A stretch of DNA of 43,177 nucleotides from CAWELS01 sp964468205 (GTDB lineage Bacteria; Acidobacteriota; Terriglobia; Bryobacterales; Bryobacteraceae), in contig CAYXVG010000057.1 of NCBI GenBank assembly GCA_964468205.1, positions 1-43,177 on the forward strand, read 5' to 3'. The translations under genes were made by a program, and so were the position numbers. A model generated the notes under the pieces. That model worked only from the letters and a program-made list of their open reading frames with translations, made no database searches and had not been told where the DNA came from. Below, in pieces: positions 23,315-33,067 of this stretch. Numbering within the stretch: the first letter of the stretch is position 1; every line of letters begins with the position of its first letter.

Positions 23315-25497
23315 GAACGTTCGCTGTCATAATCTGTCTGGCCCTTGCCATTCCCGCAGTGGCGAGCACACCCTCGGAGTGCAGCCAGCACCAGCGCCAT
23401 GGCCGAATCGAGCAGGCCGCAAATTGCTTCGCGAGTCTGCTTTCGAGCTCCAGTCCGGCGGTGCGAGCCGAAGGCTACTGGGGGCTTCAGCAATATGATG
23501 AGGCCAATGACCAGTTCCGGCTGGCCGTGCAGGCGGAGCCAGAGAACCCTCAGCATCGAGTGCGCTGGGGGCAGATGTTCTTCGAGCACTATCAGCCCGC
23601 CGACGCCGCGAAACTCTTCGAAGAGGCGCTGAACCTGGACGAGAAGAACGCGCAAGCCTATCTCGGTCTTGCGCGTGTCGCTTCTTCCAGCTTCGAAGCC
23701 AAGGCGGTGGAGCTCGCGGAGAAGGCCCTGGAACACGATCCCGGCTTGGTTGAGGCGCGCGAACTGCTCGCTTTTCTCGCTCTGGAGGACGTGAACGAGT
23801 CGAAGGCCATCGAGGAGGCCGACAAGGCGCTGGCGATATCGGCGAAAGCTCTCGACGCCATGGCCGTGCGAGGAACGATCGATCTGCTTCACGACCGCGA
23901 GAAGAGCGAGTGGCTCGAACGGATCTTCCGCATCAATCCCGTGTATGGCGAGGCCTACGCCACCGCGGCCCATTTCTTTGTGCTGAACCGGCGCTACGAG
24001 GAAGGAATCGCGCTTTACCGGCGCGCGCTGGAGCTGACCCCGCGGTTGTGGAAGGCGCGCTCCGAGCTTGGCGTCAACCTGATGCGGTTGGGCCTGGAAG
24101 ACGACGCCCGCCGCGAACTCGAACTCTGCTACGAAAATGGCTGGCGGGACGCTGCGACGGTGAACACGCTGCGGCTGATGGATTCCTACCGCAACTTCCA
24201 AACGTATCGCACGGAGAAGACCATCCTCCGGCTGCACAACAAAGAGGCGGAGTTGCTCCGTCCATATTTCCAATCCGAACTCGACCGGGCGATGGCCACG
24301 TTTGAGAAGAAGTATAAGCGGAAGCTTCAGGGTCCGGTCCAGCTCGAGGTCTACCCGGATCACGAGGATTTCGCCGTGCGTACAATGGGCATGCCCGGCC
24401 TCGGCGCTCTTGGCGTCACTTTCGGCCAAGTCGTCGCCATGGACAGCCCGTCTGGCCGGCCGCCGGGAACCTTTCATTGGGCCAGCACCCTTTGGCACGA
24501 GCTCAGCCATGTCTATACCCTCGACGCCACCGACCACCGCGTGCCCCGCTGGTTTACCGAAGGAATGGCAGTGCATGAGGAGACTGCGGCTTCGCCCGAA
24601 TGGGGCGACCGCCTGAACTCCGGCGTCATTGGGGCTTTGAAAGAGAAGAAGCTGCTGCCGGTGGCGGACCTCGACCGAGGTTTTATCCGCCCCGCGTACC
24701 CGGCGCAAGTGACGGTCTCTTACTACCAGGCCGGCAAGATCTGCGACTTCATCAACGAGCGGTGGGGATTCGACACATTGCTTGGGATGCTCGAGGACTT
24801 CCGGGAGAAGCGGACCACTCCGGAGGTTATTGAAAAGCGCCTGGGCCTGGCGCCGGATAAATTCGACGAAGAGTTCTTCGCCTGGCTTGGGGAGCACACG
24901 GACGGCATTGTCGCGGGGTTTGACGAGTGGAAGAAGGATATGAAAGGCCTGGCGGCCATGGCGAAGATGGGGAACCATCGCGGCGTCACCGAGGAGGGTC
25001 CGAAGATCCGGGATGCCAATCCGGATTATGTCGAGGAAGCGAGCGCCTACGAGATGATCGCCGAAGCTCATTTGGGACTCGGTGACAAGCAGGCGGCCGC
25101 GGCGGAACTGGAGCGGTATATGAATGCCGGCGGCAGGAGCCCGGCCGTGCTCAAGCAACTCGCTGAACTGCAGGCGGAGCTGGGTGAAAAGTCCGCCGCC
25201 GCCGCGACGCTGGAACGGATCAACTTGATCTATCCGGTGAACGACGAGGAACTGCACCGGCGGCTCGGCGATCTGCTGTTTGAGCTTGGCAACGTGAAGG
25301 AGGCGATCCGGGAATACTCAGCCGTTGTCGCTTTGAATCCGATTGACCAGGCGGCCTCGCAGTTCAACCTGGCTAAGGCTTACCGCGCGGCAAATCGAGA
25401 CGATGCCGCCATGGAACACGTGATTTTGGCCCTGGAGGCCGCTCCCGGCTACCGGCCGGCCCAGCAGATGCTGCTCGAATTGAGCGAAAAGGAATAG
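23311..25497 (+). CDS. Exported TPR protein with gluzincin (peptidase MA-like) domain
   Basis: A 728-aa protein with a signal peptide (about 1-19). Tetratricopeptide repeats fill about 30-290. A metallopeptidase domain (about 300-520) follows with the zinc motif HELSH at 396-400 and the third ligand Glu417 in TEGMA, the peptidase-MA/M1-like gluzincin arrangement. More TPRs run from about 545 to the end. It is probably a periplasmic or outer-surface zinc peptidase using its TPRs to bind partners. Translation is coupled to the caspase-like gene by an ATGA overlap, and MoxR follows after 6 nt. The substrate is unknown. Confidence 0.88.
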   Translation: MRTFAVIICLALAIPAVASTPSECSQHQRHGRIEQAANCFASLLSSSSPAVRAEGYWGLQQYDEANDQFRLAVQAEPENPQHRVRWGQMFFEHYQPADAAKLFEEALNLDEKNAQAYLGLARVASSSFEAKAVELAEKALEHDPGLVEARELLAFLALEDVNESKAIEEADKALAISAKALDAMAVRGTIDLLHDREKSEWLERIFRINPVYGEAYATAAHFFVLNRRYEEGIALYRRALELTPRLWKARSELGVNLMRLGLEDDARRELELCYENGWRDAATVNTLRLMDSYRNFQTYRTEKTILRLHNKEAELLRPYFQSELDRAMATFEKKYKRKLQGPVQLEVYPDHEDFAVRTMGMPGLGALGVTFGQVVAMDSPSGRPPGTFHWASTLWHELSHVYTLDATDHRVPRWFTEGMAVHEETAASPEWGDRLNSGVIGALKEKKLLPVADLDRGFIRPAYPAQVTVSYYQAGKICDFINERWGFDTLLGMLEDFREKRTTPEVIEKRLGLAPDKFDEEFFAWLGEHTDGIVAGFDEWKKDMKGLAAMAKMGNHRGVTEEGPKIRDANPDYVEEASAYEMIAEAHLGLGDKQAAAAELERYMNAGGRSPAVLKQLAELQAELGEKSAAAATLERINLIYPVNDEELHRRLGDLLFELGNVKEAIREYSAVVALNPIDQAASQFNLAKAYRAANRDDAAMEHVILALEAAPGYRPAQQMLLELSEKE

Positions 25498-25503
25498 AAG
25501 ATT

Positions 25504-26529
25504 ATGTCCACAGTGGAAACACCCCTTGATTCAGTCGACCTGAAGAATCGCATCGGCCGGTTTCAGCAGGTCCAGGGCGAGATCGTCCAACAAGTGCGCC
25601 GCGTGATCGTCGGCCAGGAGGATGTGCTCGATCAGGTGATGATCGCGCTTTTTGTCGGCGGGCACTGCCTGATCACGGGCCTCCCGGGAACGGCGAAGAC
25701 GCTGTTGGTCCGCACCATGGCCCAAACGCTGGGTCTCGAGTTCAGCCGTATCCAGTTCACGCCTGACTTGATGCCTTCCGACATCACGGGCACCGATATC
25801 ATCGAGGAAGATCCGACCACCGGCCACCGCACCTGGACATTCGTCCGGGGGCCGATCTTCGGCAACATCGTCCTGGCCGACGAGATCAACCGCACGCCCC
25901 CGAAAACGCAGTCGGCTCTGCTCGAGGCGATGCAGGAGCATTCCTGCACCGTGCGTGGCAATCTCTATAAGCTGCCTTCACCATTCTTCGTGCTCGCCAC
26001 GCAGAACCCGATCGAACTGGAAGGCACATATCCGCTGCCCGAGGCCCAACTTGACCGTTTTCTGTTTAACACCGTGTTGGACTATCTCACGCTCGAGGAG
26101 GAGTTGGAGGTTATCGGACTCACGACGGTGACGCAGACCGCCACGGCGGAGCCGGTGACAAACGCCGAGGAGATTCTCAGCTTTCAGCAGCTCGTGCGGA
26201 TGGTTCCGCTCGCCGATTCGGTGGCGCGCTATGCCGTCGAGATCGTCCGCGCGACGCGGCACACCGATGCCAGCGCGCCCGACTTCATCAAGAAATACGT
26301 GAACTTCGGCGCGAGTGTCCGCGGCGCTCAGTTTCTTGTTCTGGCCGCCAAAGCGCGCGCTCTGATGAAGCGCCGCTATCACGTCAGCTACGAGGACATT
26401 CAGGCCCTGGCAGTGCCGGTGCTGCGCCACCGGATTCTACTCAACTTCCAGGCCGAATCCGAGCGCCTTACCCCCGATGACATCTTGAAGCGGGTTCTCG
26501 AGGCTGTGCCCACGCCAAAAGGAGACTAG
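25504..26529 (+). CDS. MoxR-family AAA+ ATPase
   Basis: A 341-aa ATPase. Walker A is GLPGTAKT (59-66), Walker B IVLADEINR (122-130), sensor 1 ATQNP (165-169), and the arginine-finger region EAQLDRF is near 180-186. The C-terminal helical lid ends in the usual ALAVPVLRHRI/LTPDDIL pattern. MoxR ATPases act as chaperones that activate or assemble proteins through VWA partners, here the DUF58 protein that starts 1 nt inside its stop. Compared with the other AAA+ in this window (1934-3433) it is shorter, lacks the cysteine cluster and keeps the canonical Walker B Asp-Glu. Confidence 0.95.
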   Translation: MSTVETPLDSVDLKNRIGRFQQVQGEIVQQVRRVIVGQEDVLDQVMIALFVGGHCLITGLPGTAKTLLVRTMAQTLGLEFSRIQFTPDLMPSDITGTDIIEEDPTTGHRTWTFVRGPIFGNIVLADEINRTPPKTQSALLEAMQEHSCTVRGNLYKLPSPFFVLATQNPIELEGTYPLPEAQLDRFLFNTVLDYLTLEEELEVIGLTTVTQTATAEPVTNAEEILSFQQLVRMVPLADSVARYAVEIVRATRHTDASAPDFIKKYVNFGASVRGAQFLVLAAKARALMKRRYHVSYEDIQALAVPVLRHRILLNFQAESERLTPDDILKRVLEAVPTPKGD

Positions 26530-27428
26530 TGCCGGCATCCACCTTCCAGCGCTTCCTCGATCCGTCGGTCCTCGCCGGAATCTCCGGCCTGGACCTGGTG
26601 GCGAAGACCGTCGTCGACGGTTTCATCGCGGGATTACACCGCTCGCCGGACTTCGGTTTCAGCCAGGAGTTCGCCGAGTATCGCGCCTACAGCCCGGGGG
26701 ATGACCTCCGGCACGTCGACTGGAACGTATTCGCAAGAACCGAACGCTGCTACCTGAAGCGCTATCACGGCGAAACGAACACGCAGGTCACTTTTCTGCT
26801 CGACGCTAGCTCGTCGATGGGCTACACCTCGCACGAGGTGAAGAAGATTGACTATGCCCGTTACCTTGCCGCCTCGCTGGCCTACTTGGCCGCCCACCAG
26901 CGCGATGCCACGGGATTGATCGTATTTGACGACGAGGTTCGCAGTTATGTGAAGCCCTCTGGCCGGCAGGGGCAGCTCGCCCGTCTACTCCATTCGATTA
27001 ACGACGCTGAACCCCGCGCCCGCACCAACTTCGCCCAGCCGTTCCATCACTTTCAGGAGTTCCTGCGCCGGCGCGGCATCGTGGTGGTGATCTCGGATTT
27101 CTATGAAGATCCCGAGAGCGTGATCAAGACTGTGGAGCCGCTCCGCTACCGGGGCAATGAGGTGGTGATGTTCCACCTGCTCGACCCCCAGGAGATCAAG
27201 CCGGTTCTCAGAGACCCGGTGATCCTAGTCGACATGGAGACCGAGGACCGGATGGAGGTATCCCCGGAGTTCGCCTCGCACGAATACCGGGACCGAATGG
27301 GCGCGCACCTGGCAATCCTGGAGGAGAAGGCCCAGGCCTCGGGGTTGGACTACTTTCTGCTCTCGACGAACCTGCCGCTCGATGCCGCCTTGCGGCAGTA
27401 TTTGGGCGTGCGGCACGGGAGGTTATAG
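26529..27428 (+). CDS. DUF58-domain VWA-like protein
   Basis: A 299-aa soluble protein. The DUF58 signature FAEYRAYSPGDDLRHVDWNVFARTERCYLKRY spans about 48-79 and is followed by a VWA-type fold with DASSS at 92-96 and a later VISDFYEDPE. It is the usual direct partner of MoxR ATPases and probably links them to the membrane VWA proteins. GTG at 26529 overlaps the MoxR stop by one base (TAGTG). No membrane segment is present, unlike many DUF58 proteins, which carry two N-terminal helices. BatA follows with an intergenic distance of zero. Confidence 0.93.
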   Translation: MPASTFQRFLDPSVLAGISGLDLVAKTVVDGFIAGLHRSPDFGFSQEFAEYRAYSPGDDLRHVDWNVFARTERCYLKRYHGETNTQVTFLLDASSSMGYTSHEVKKIDYARYLAASLAYLAAHQRDATGLIVFDDEVRSYVKPSGRQGQLARLLHSINDAEPRARTNFAQPFHHFQEFLRRRGIVVVISDFYEDPESVIKTVEPLRYRGNEVVMFHLLDPQEIKPVLRDPVILVDMETEDRMEVSPEFASHEYRDRMGAHLAILEEKAQASGLDYFLLSTNLPLDAALRQYLGVRHGRL

Positions 27429-29432
27429 ATGGGATTCCTCGCACCGTGGTTTCTGGCCGGCCTCGCGGCGGTTGGTCTGCCCATATATCTTCACCTGCTG
27501 CGGCAACACAAGAGCGAGCCGCGCCCGTTCAGCTCGCTCATGTTTTTCGAGCGCTCGACGCAGAGCTCGATCAAGCACCGCCGCTTGCGCTACCTGAGCC
27601 TTCTAGCGCTGCGGACCGGCCTTCTCACACTGCTCGCCCTTGCGTTCGCCAGCCCTTTCGTAATGCACACGATCGCCGGACTCGGCGGGCAGGGAAAACA
27701 GATCATGCTGGTTGTTGACAACTCGTTCAGCATGAGGGAAGGGGACCGGCTGGAACGCGCCAGGCAAGCCGCCATTGACGCGGCGTCCGGAATCGGGGAA
27801 GGCTCCAACGGTCAGGCGGCAACACTCGGCTCGCGGCTAGAATTTCTGACGCTTCCTACTGACGATCGTGGAGAAGTGGTCGCAGCGCTCGAAGGCATTG
27901 AGGCTGGAGACGCGCGTAGCTCATACGGCGAATTCGCCCGCGCCCTGCGCGCCATGTCCGAGACGGCGCCGCAGCCAATCGAGGTGCACCTGTTCACCGA
28001 CGTCCAGCGTTCTTCCATGCCGCCAGGCTTCGCCGATTTGGCTCTGCCGTCTGACATCGCGCTCAAAATACACCCGGTTGCCGGCGACCTGGACGGGAAC
28101 TTTACCGTCGAGAACGTTATTGCCCCCGCCTCGCTGTTCGACCCGGCCCGAGCTACCGTGCAGGCAACGGTCGCCGGCTACGGCACCGAAAAGACAACTC
28201 ATGAGGTTGCGCTCATCGCCAATGGAGAGACGCTTGAGAGCAAAACCGTCGAGGTGCCGGCAAATGGCCGCGCCACCGTGGAGTTCCATTCTCTGGATAT
28301 TCCATACGGCTTCAACCGTTGCGAGGTGCGGATCCAGTCCGCCGACTTGCTTCCGGCCGACGACTCTTACTTGTTCGCGGTGGAACGCGCCGATCCCCGG
28401 CAGATTCTCTTCATCCATCGCAGCGGGCGGACCAATGACCTTTTGTACTTCCGCACGGCGCTCGAATCGGTTCCGAACGGGGCGTTTCGGATGCAATCCA
28501 TCGAGGCCGGGCAGGCGGGTGAAATTGATCCCGGCCGCTTCGCCATAGTCGTGCTGTCGGATCCCGGTCCGCTCCGTGCCTCGCTCGAGAATAGCCTGCG
28601 CCAATATCTGCAGGCTGGTGGTTCGGTAATGGTTGTCGCCGGGACCGCGACGGCGCGCCTGGACCGGATCCCGGTGCTCGACCTCACCGTGCTCGAATCG
28701 GTTTACGCCTCGAGAACCGGCGAAAGATTCTGGAGCGCGGCGTTTACCGATCAGTCCCATCCGGCCGTCAGCGTCCCGAAGCTGTGGGATGGCGTGAAAT
28801 TCTATCAAGCGGTTCGCGTCGATCCGGGTTCGCAGCAGGTTCTGGGGCGGCTAGCTAATGAGATCCCTCTGCTAGTGGAGTGCAAGGCAGGGGAGGGCCG
28901 CGGGCTGCTCTTCACATCCGCGTTTGACAATTTATCGAACGACTTGCCGCTGTATCCCTCATTTGTCGCCTTCGTGGAGCGTACGACCTCTTACCTGGGA
29001 CGGCTCGAGGACCGGACCGCGGCTTATCCGGTGGATTCCTTCGTCGAGTTGCGGGCCGGAGAGGGCCGAGCGCGGGGTATCGAGGTGATCGACCCGGCCG
29101 GAAACCGGGCTCTTTCGCTCGAAGAGTCGGTCAGGGCCAACAGCTTCCAGGTGCGCAGCAGCGGTTTCTACGAATTGCGGCGGCCGGGCGGACGCAGCGA
29201 AATGGTGGCCGTAAATGCCGATCGCCGGGAGTCGAACCTCGCCGTCATCCCTGAGGAGACGGTAGGATTGTGGCAAGGGGCGGATGAGCTGGAGGCCGGG
29301 GCCATGGCGGCGGAAGAACAGCGGCGTCCTTGGAAGTTGTGGTGGTTCGTGTTATTGCTGGCGTTACTGATTGCGTTGGGCGAGTCGATCTTCGCCACAC
29401 GTTATCTCAGAATTGACAGGGAGGCGGTATGA
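27429..29432 (+). CDS. BatA-like membrane protein with VWA domain
   Basis: A 667-aa protein. Its N-terminus is the BatA (aerotolerance regulator) domain: membrane helix 1 (about 4-24), then RRLRYLSLLALRTGLLTLLALAF as helix 2 (about 51-75). The VWA domain has MIDAS DNSFS at 97-101. Ig-like and amidotransferase-like regions follow, and a C-terminal helix lies at about 637-658. It has the same overall plan as the VWA protein at 20130-22391, which suggests ancient duplication. Strong Shine-Dalgarno (GGGAGG) 8 nt before the start. It overlaps the next gene by 4 nt. It probably forms a membrane complex with DUF58/MoxR; any function in oxidative or envelope stress is inferred from family names only. 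Confidence 0.92.
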   Translation: MGFLAPWFLAGLAAVGLPIYLHLLRQHKSEPRPFSSLMFFERSTQSSIKHRRLRYLSLLALRTGLLTLLALAFASPFVMHTIAGLGGQGKQIMLVVDNSFSMREGDRLERARQAAIDAASGIGEGSNGQAATLGSRLEFLTLPTDDRGEVVAALEGIEAGDARSSYGEFARALRAMSETAPQPIEVHLFTDVQRSSMPPGFADLALPSDIALKIHPVAGDLDGNFTVENVIAPASLFDPARATVQATVAGYGTEKTTHEVALIANGETLESKTVEVPANGRATVEFHSLDIPYGFNRCEVRIQSADLLPADDSYLFAVERADPRQILFIHRSGRTNDLLYFRTALESVPNGAFRMQSIEAGQAGEIDPGRFAIVVLSDPGPLRASLENSLRQYLQAGGSVMVVAGTATARLDRIPVLDLTVLESVYASRTGERFWSAAFTDQSHPAVSVPKLWDGVKFYQAVRVDPGSQQVLGRLANEIPLLVECKAGEGRGLLFTSAFDNLSNDLPLYPSFVAFVERTTSYLGRLEDRTAAYPVDSFVELRAGEGRARGIEVIDPAGNRALSLEESVRANSFQVRSSGFYELRRPGGRSEMVAVNADRRESNLAVIPEETVGLWQGADELEAGAMAAEEQRRPWKLWWFVLLLALLIALGESIFATRYLRIDREAV

Positions 29433-32400
29433 ACGCACTAGACCTGCTGAACGGCTATCTGAATTCCCTCGAAAAGCGGCTGCGAGTGAGCGCCATGGCG
29501 CGTGGCTTGGCCCTGCTGGGCGGCATCGCTCTGGGTGCGACCGTCCTACTGGTCATTTTCAGCAACGCCTTCGCATTTTCCGCGCCAAGCGTTACTGTGG
29601 CGCGGGTGGCGCTGTTCCTGGCACTCGCCTTCGCTGTCGGCCTAGGCGTCGTGATCCCGCTCATGCGTCTGAACCGCCGGCGGGCCGCGCGGAAGGCCGA
29701 GGAGGCGATGCCGGAATTCGGCGAACGCCTGCTCACGTTTGCCGAAGCTCCGAAGTCCGAGGGATCAGAGGCCTTTCTGGAACTTCTGGCCGAAGACGCT
29801 CTCTCCGTGACGCGCTATGCGGAGCCGGCGCGTATTGTCTCTCCCGGGCGTATTGTGGCGCTGTTGGGAGGGGCGGCAGCAGCCGTGGCGACGCTCGTCT
29901 GGTTAACCGTCGCCGCCCCGGGTTTCCTTGGATATGGTTCTTCCTTGCTGTGGGCCGGCGCTCCCCGGGGAACCGACGCACCCTTCTACGAGATTCAGGT
30001 CTACCCCGGCGACAAAACCGTTCGTCGTGGAGGCGATCAGCTCATCTCGGCGCAACTCCTGGGTTTCGAAACCCCGCAAGTCACCTTGTATGCCCGGTAC
30101 CAAAGCGCCTCGAAATGGGAAGAGGTGGCCATGCAGCCTCAGGCCGGAGGCGCCGCCTTCGAGTTCCTCTTCGCGGGCGTCCCCGAGCCGCTTGACTATT
30201 ACGTCAAAGCCGGGGCGGTAAAAACAGCAGAGTTCCGGTTGAGCGTGGTCGATCTGCCGAAGGTGGAATCGATTGACGTCACCTACCAGTTCCCCACCTG
30301 GATGCGACGCAACGACGAAATGCAGGAAGACGATGGCGATCTCCGGGCGGTAACCGGAACTTCGGCCCGTCTTCGAATCGTAACCGACAAGCCGCTTCCG
30401 GGCGGCCGCCTTCGCCTTGACGACGGCTCCGAGATCTCGCTGTCAAGTGAATCGGAGAATGAATTCCTGGCCACCGTTCCCATTGAGCGGGACGGGATCT
30501 ACCATGTGGCAGCCATCTCCGAAGACGAAGCCGTGCGCATTTCGGAAGACTACTTCATCGAGGCGATGCCGGAGTCCGGCCCGGCCGTCCGGATCGGCCG
30601 CCCCGGCCGCGACTACCGTGCGAATCCGATTGAAGAGGTGACCATCGAGGTCCAGGCCGAGGACGACTACGGACTCGATGAGCTCTCCTTGGTCTACAGC
30701 GTTAACGGCGCTGAGGAGAAGAAGGTATCGCTGCTCGGCCGGCGTGGCGCTACCGAGGCTAGCGCCGCTTCGATTCTCTATCTCGAGGACCATGACCTTG
30801 TGCCTGGCGACCTTGTCGCCTTCTACGCCTTGGCCCGCGATGCGCGCCAGAGCACCCGCACGGACATGTTCTTCATCGAGGCTCAGCCGTTCGAGCGCGA
30901 ATACTCACAGTCGCAGATGTCCGGCGGCGGGGGGATGGGTGGCCAGCAGGACGACGGCAGAATCTCGCCCCGCCAGAAGGAGATTATCGCCGCCACCTGG
31001 AACATCGTGAACGACGAGAAGCGGGACCGAGCCAAGGCAGTGGAGGACAGCAAGTTCCTCTCCGAGGTGCAGTCCAGCCTGAAAGAGCAGGCGGAGTCGC
31101 TCTCGCGACGCATGAAAGCCCGGCAGCTCTCCGGCGCCAACGAGGAATTCCAGGCGTTCACCCAAAACATGGATAAAGCCGCCGAGGCCATGGAAGAGGC
31201 CTCCGAGAAACTCGGCCGCCAGAACTGGCGGCAGGCGCTGCAACCCGAGCAGAAGGCGCTACAGCATTTGCTGAGGGCCGAGTCCGTCTTTCGCCAGATA
31301 CAGGTAGCTCAAGGAAGCCGTGGAGGAGGCGGAGGCGGAAACATGGGCCGCGACCTCGAGAATCTCTTTGACCTCGAGCTCGATACCGAGAAAAACCAGT
31401 ATGAAACGGGCCAGCGGGCGGCGAGCGGCGGCCAGCAGTCGCAGGAAATCGACGAAGCGCTGCAGAAGCTCGCCGAACTCGCCCGGCGCCAGCAGGAACT
31501 GGCACGCCAGCAGCGCAATTCCCAGCAGACATCCCAGCAGAGATGGGAACAGGAAATGCTCCGCCGGGAAGCCGAGGAATTGCGCCGCAAGATGGAAGAA
31601 CTCTCCCGCCAAGCCAGCCAGAACCAGAGCGGCCAGCAGATGTCGTCTTCGCAACAGTCCGGCCAACAGGGCGGACAAGGGCAATCCGGCCAGCAATCCC
31701 GGTTGCGCGAGGCACTCGACCGCCTGCAGCAGGCCACCGAGGACATGAGGCAGGCAGGTTCTTCCGGACAATCTTCGGGCCAACGCGACGCCCAATCCCA
31801 GCGTGCGGCCGAGCGGCTGCAGGAAGCGACTGACATGCTGAACCGGATGCGCCGTCAGGAAGCTGACGGCCAACTCGCCGGCATCAACGAGCGGGCCAAG
31901 GAGCTTGCGAGCCGCCAGCGCGACTTTGCCGAGAAGCTGCGCGATCTATACAAGGACCATCAGGCGATTAGCGGAAAGAAGCGGCTCAGCGAACCGGAGC
32001 CGCCAAATCCGCAGGAGGTAATGGATCTCGCCGAGGAGAAGCGTGACATGGCCGAGGAACTCGCGCGCCTCGAACAGGACATGCAGCGCGCCGTGCGAGA
32101 ACTCGCCGCCGGAGAGAAACCGGCCTCCTCGAAGCTGCGCGAAGCTCTCGGCGAGATGCAGCAAAACGAACTGGGTCTCAGGATGAAATACCTGTCCGAG
32201 TGGATTTCCAGGGGCCTTGGCGCCTACGCCTGGTTGCGTGAAGCTCCGGTAACGCAGGGGCTGAACCGGCTCGCCGAGCAGACCGAAGAGGCCCAGGCCG
32301 CTCTTGGCCAAGGCCAGCAGCAAGACGAGTCGCTAGAGAGCGCGCTCGCCCGCGTGGAGCGTCTGAGGAGTGAATTGGAACGGATGTCGCGTTCCATGAG

Positions 32401-33019
32401 ACCTGGACAACAGGAAGGCGGCCAGCGGCCGGGCAACCAGCCAGGGCAACGCCAGGGAGGGAATCAGCCCGGGCAGCAGCAGGCTGGACAGCAGGGTCAG
32501 ACGGGACAGCAGGGTCAGACGGGTCAACAGGGCGGCGGGCAACAGCCGGGCCTAGGCAATCGCCAGGCGGGCTCCCCGCAGCAATCCGGCGGCGGTTCCG
32601 GCCGTACATTCTCGGCCATGAACACGGGAGAACGCGATTTTCAAGCTTCAGGCGCGCCCATGACACCGGAGCAAATGCGGGCTTTCGAAGATACCTACCG
32701 GTCCGGCGTACAGGATCTTTCACGGCTCCGTCGGGAGATGCAGGAAATGGATCCGGAAGCGTCACGCGAGGTGGCGCGCATGATTCGCGATATGCAGCGG
32801 CTCGATCCCAGCCGTTTTCGCGGCAATCCCGAGCTGGTAGAGGAACTTGTGACCCAAGTGCTGCCCGGCCTCGAGGAGATCGAGCTGCGGCTTCGGCGGG
32901 AGTTGGATCAAGGCGCCGAGGGACAGGTAAAAGCCGTTCATTCTCATCCCGTTCCGGACGGCTACGCCGACGCGGTTGCCGAATACTATCGCAAGCTTAG
33001 CGGCTCCCGGCAAGAGTAG
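29429..33019 (+). CDS. Large DUF4175-like membrane protein with Gln-rich coiled coils
   Basis: A 1196-aa protein. Three membrane segments (about 26-46, 57-78, 147-168) precede beta-rich, Ig-like regions (about 180-490). From about 500 to the end it is almost wholly helical and Gln/Arg/Glu-rich, a long predicted coiled coil. Low-complexity tracts occur near 724-760 and 991-1057, where GQQGQT-type units repeat. The plan resembles DUF4175/TIGR02302 proteins, which sit beside BatA/DUF58 clusters. Last gene of the operon, ATGA-coupled to BatA. The helical arm could span the periplasm or assemble into filaments. No enzymatic motif is seen. The Gln codons follow local GC-rich usage, so recent transfer is not indicated. 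Confidence 0.85.
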   Translation: MNALDLLNGYLNSLEKRLRVSAMARGLALLGGIALGATVLLVIFSNAFAFSAPSVTVARVALFLALAFAVGLGVVIPLMRLNRRRAARKAEEAMPEFGERLLTFAEAPKSEGSEAFLELLAEDALSVTRYAEPARIVSPGRIVALLGGAAAAVATLVWLTVAAPGFLGYGSSLLWAGAPRGTDAPFYEIQVYPGDKTVRRGGDQLISAQLLGFETPQVTLYARYQSASKWEEVAMQPQAGGAAFEFLFAGVPEPLDYYVKAGAVKTAEFRLSVVDLPKVESIDVTYQFPTWMRRNDEMQEDDGDLRAVTGTSARLRIVTDKPLPGGRLRLDDGSEISLSSESENEFLATVPIERDGIYHVAAISEDEAVRISEDYFIEAMPESGPAVRIGRPGRDYRANPIEEVTIEVQAEDDYGLDELSLVYSVNGAEEKKVSLLGRRGATEASAASILYLEDHDLVPGDLVAFYALARDARQSTRTDMFFIEAQPFEREYSQSQMSGGGGMGGQQDDGRISPRQKEIIAATWNIVNDEKRDRAKAVEDSKFLSEVQSSLKEQAESLSRRMKARQLSGANEEFQAFTQNMDKAAEAMEEASEKLGRQNWRQALQPEQKALQHLLRAESVFRQIQVAQGSRGGGGGGNMGRDLENLFDLELDTEKNQYETGQRAASGGQQSQEIDEALQKLAELARRQQELARQQRNSQQTSQQRWEQEMLRREAEELRRKMEELSRQASQNQSGQQMSSSQQSGQQGGQGQSGQQSRLREALDRLQQATEDMRQAGSSGQSSGQRDAQSQRAAERLQEATDMLNRMRRQEADGQLAGINERAKELASRQRDFAEKLRDLYKDHQAISGKKRLSEPEPPNPQEVMDLAEEKRDMAEELARLEQDMQRAVRELAAGEKPASSKLREALGEMQQNELGLRMKYLSEWISRGLGAYAWLREAPVTQGLNRLAEQTEEAQAALGQGQQQDESLESALARVERLRSELERMSRSMRPGQQEGGQRPGNQPGQRQGGNQPGQQQAGQQGQTGQQGQTGQQGGGQQPGLGNRQAGSPQQSGGGSGRTFSAMNTGERDFQASGAPMTPEQMRAFEDTYRSGVQDLSRLRREMQEMDPEASREVARMIRDMQRLDPSRFRGNPELVEELVTQVLPGLEEIELRLRRELDQGAEGQVKAVHSHPVPDGYADAVAEYYRKLSGSRQE

Positions 33020-33067
33020 GTTGTTCATACCGGAGAGCCGCACAAGAGAGCGCCTCACCCTGGAGGG

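Noticed and set aside
23146..25257. 703-codon open frame antisense to the TPR-gluzincin gene
   Set aside because: High-GC shadow frame; the plus strand has clear TPR and HELSH motifs, a signal peptide and operon coupling.
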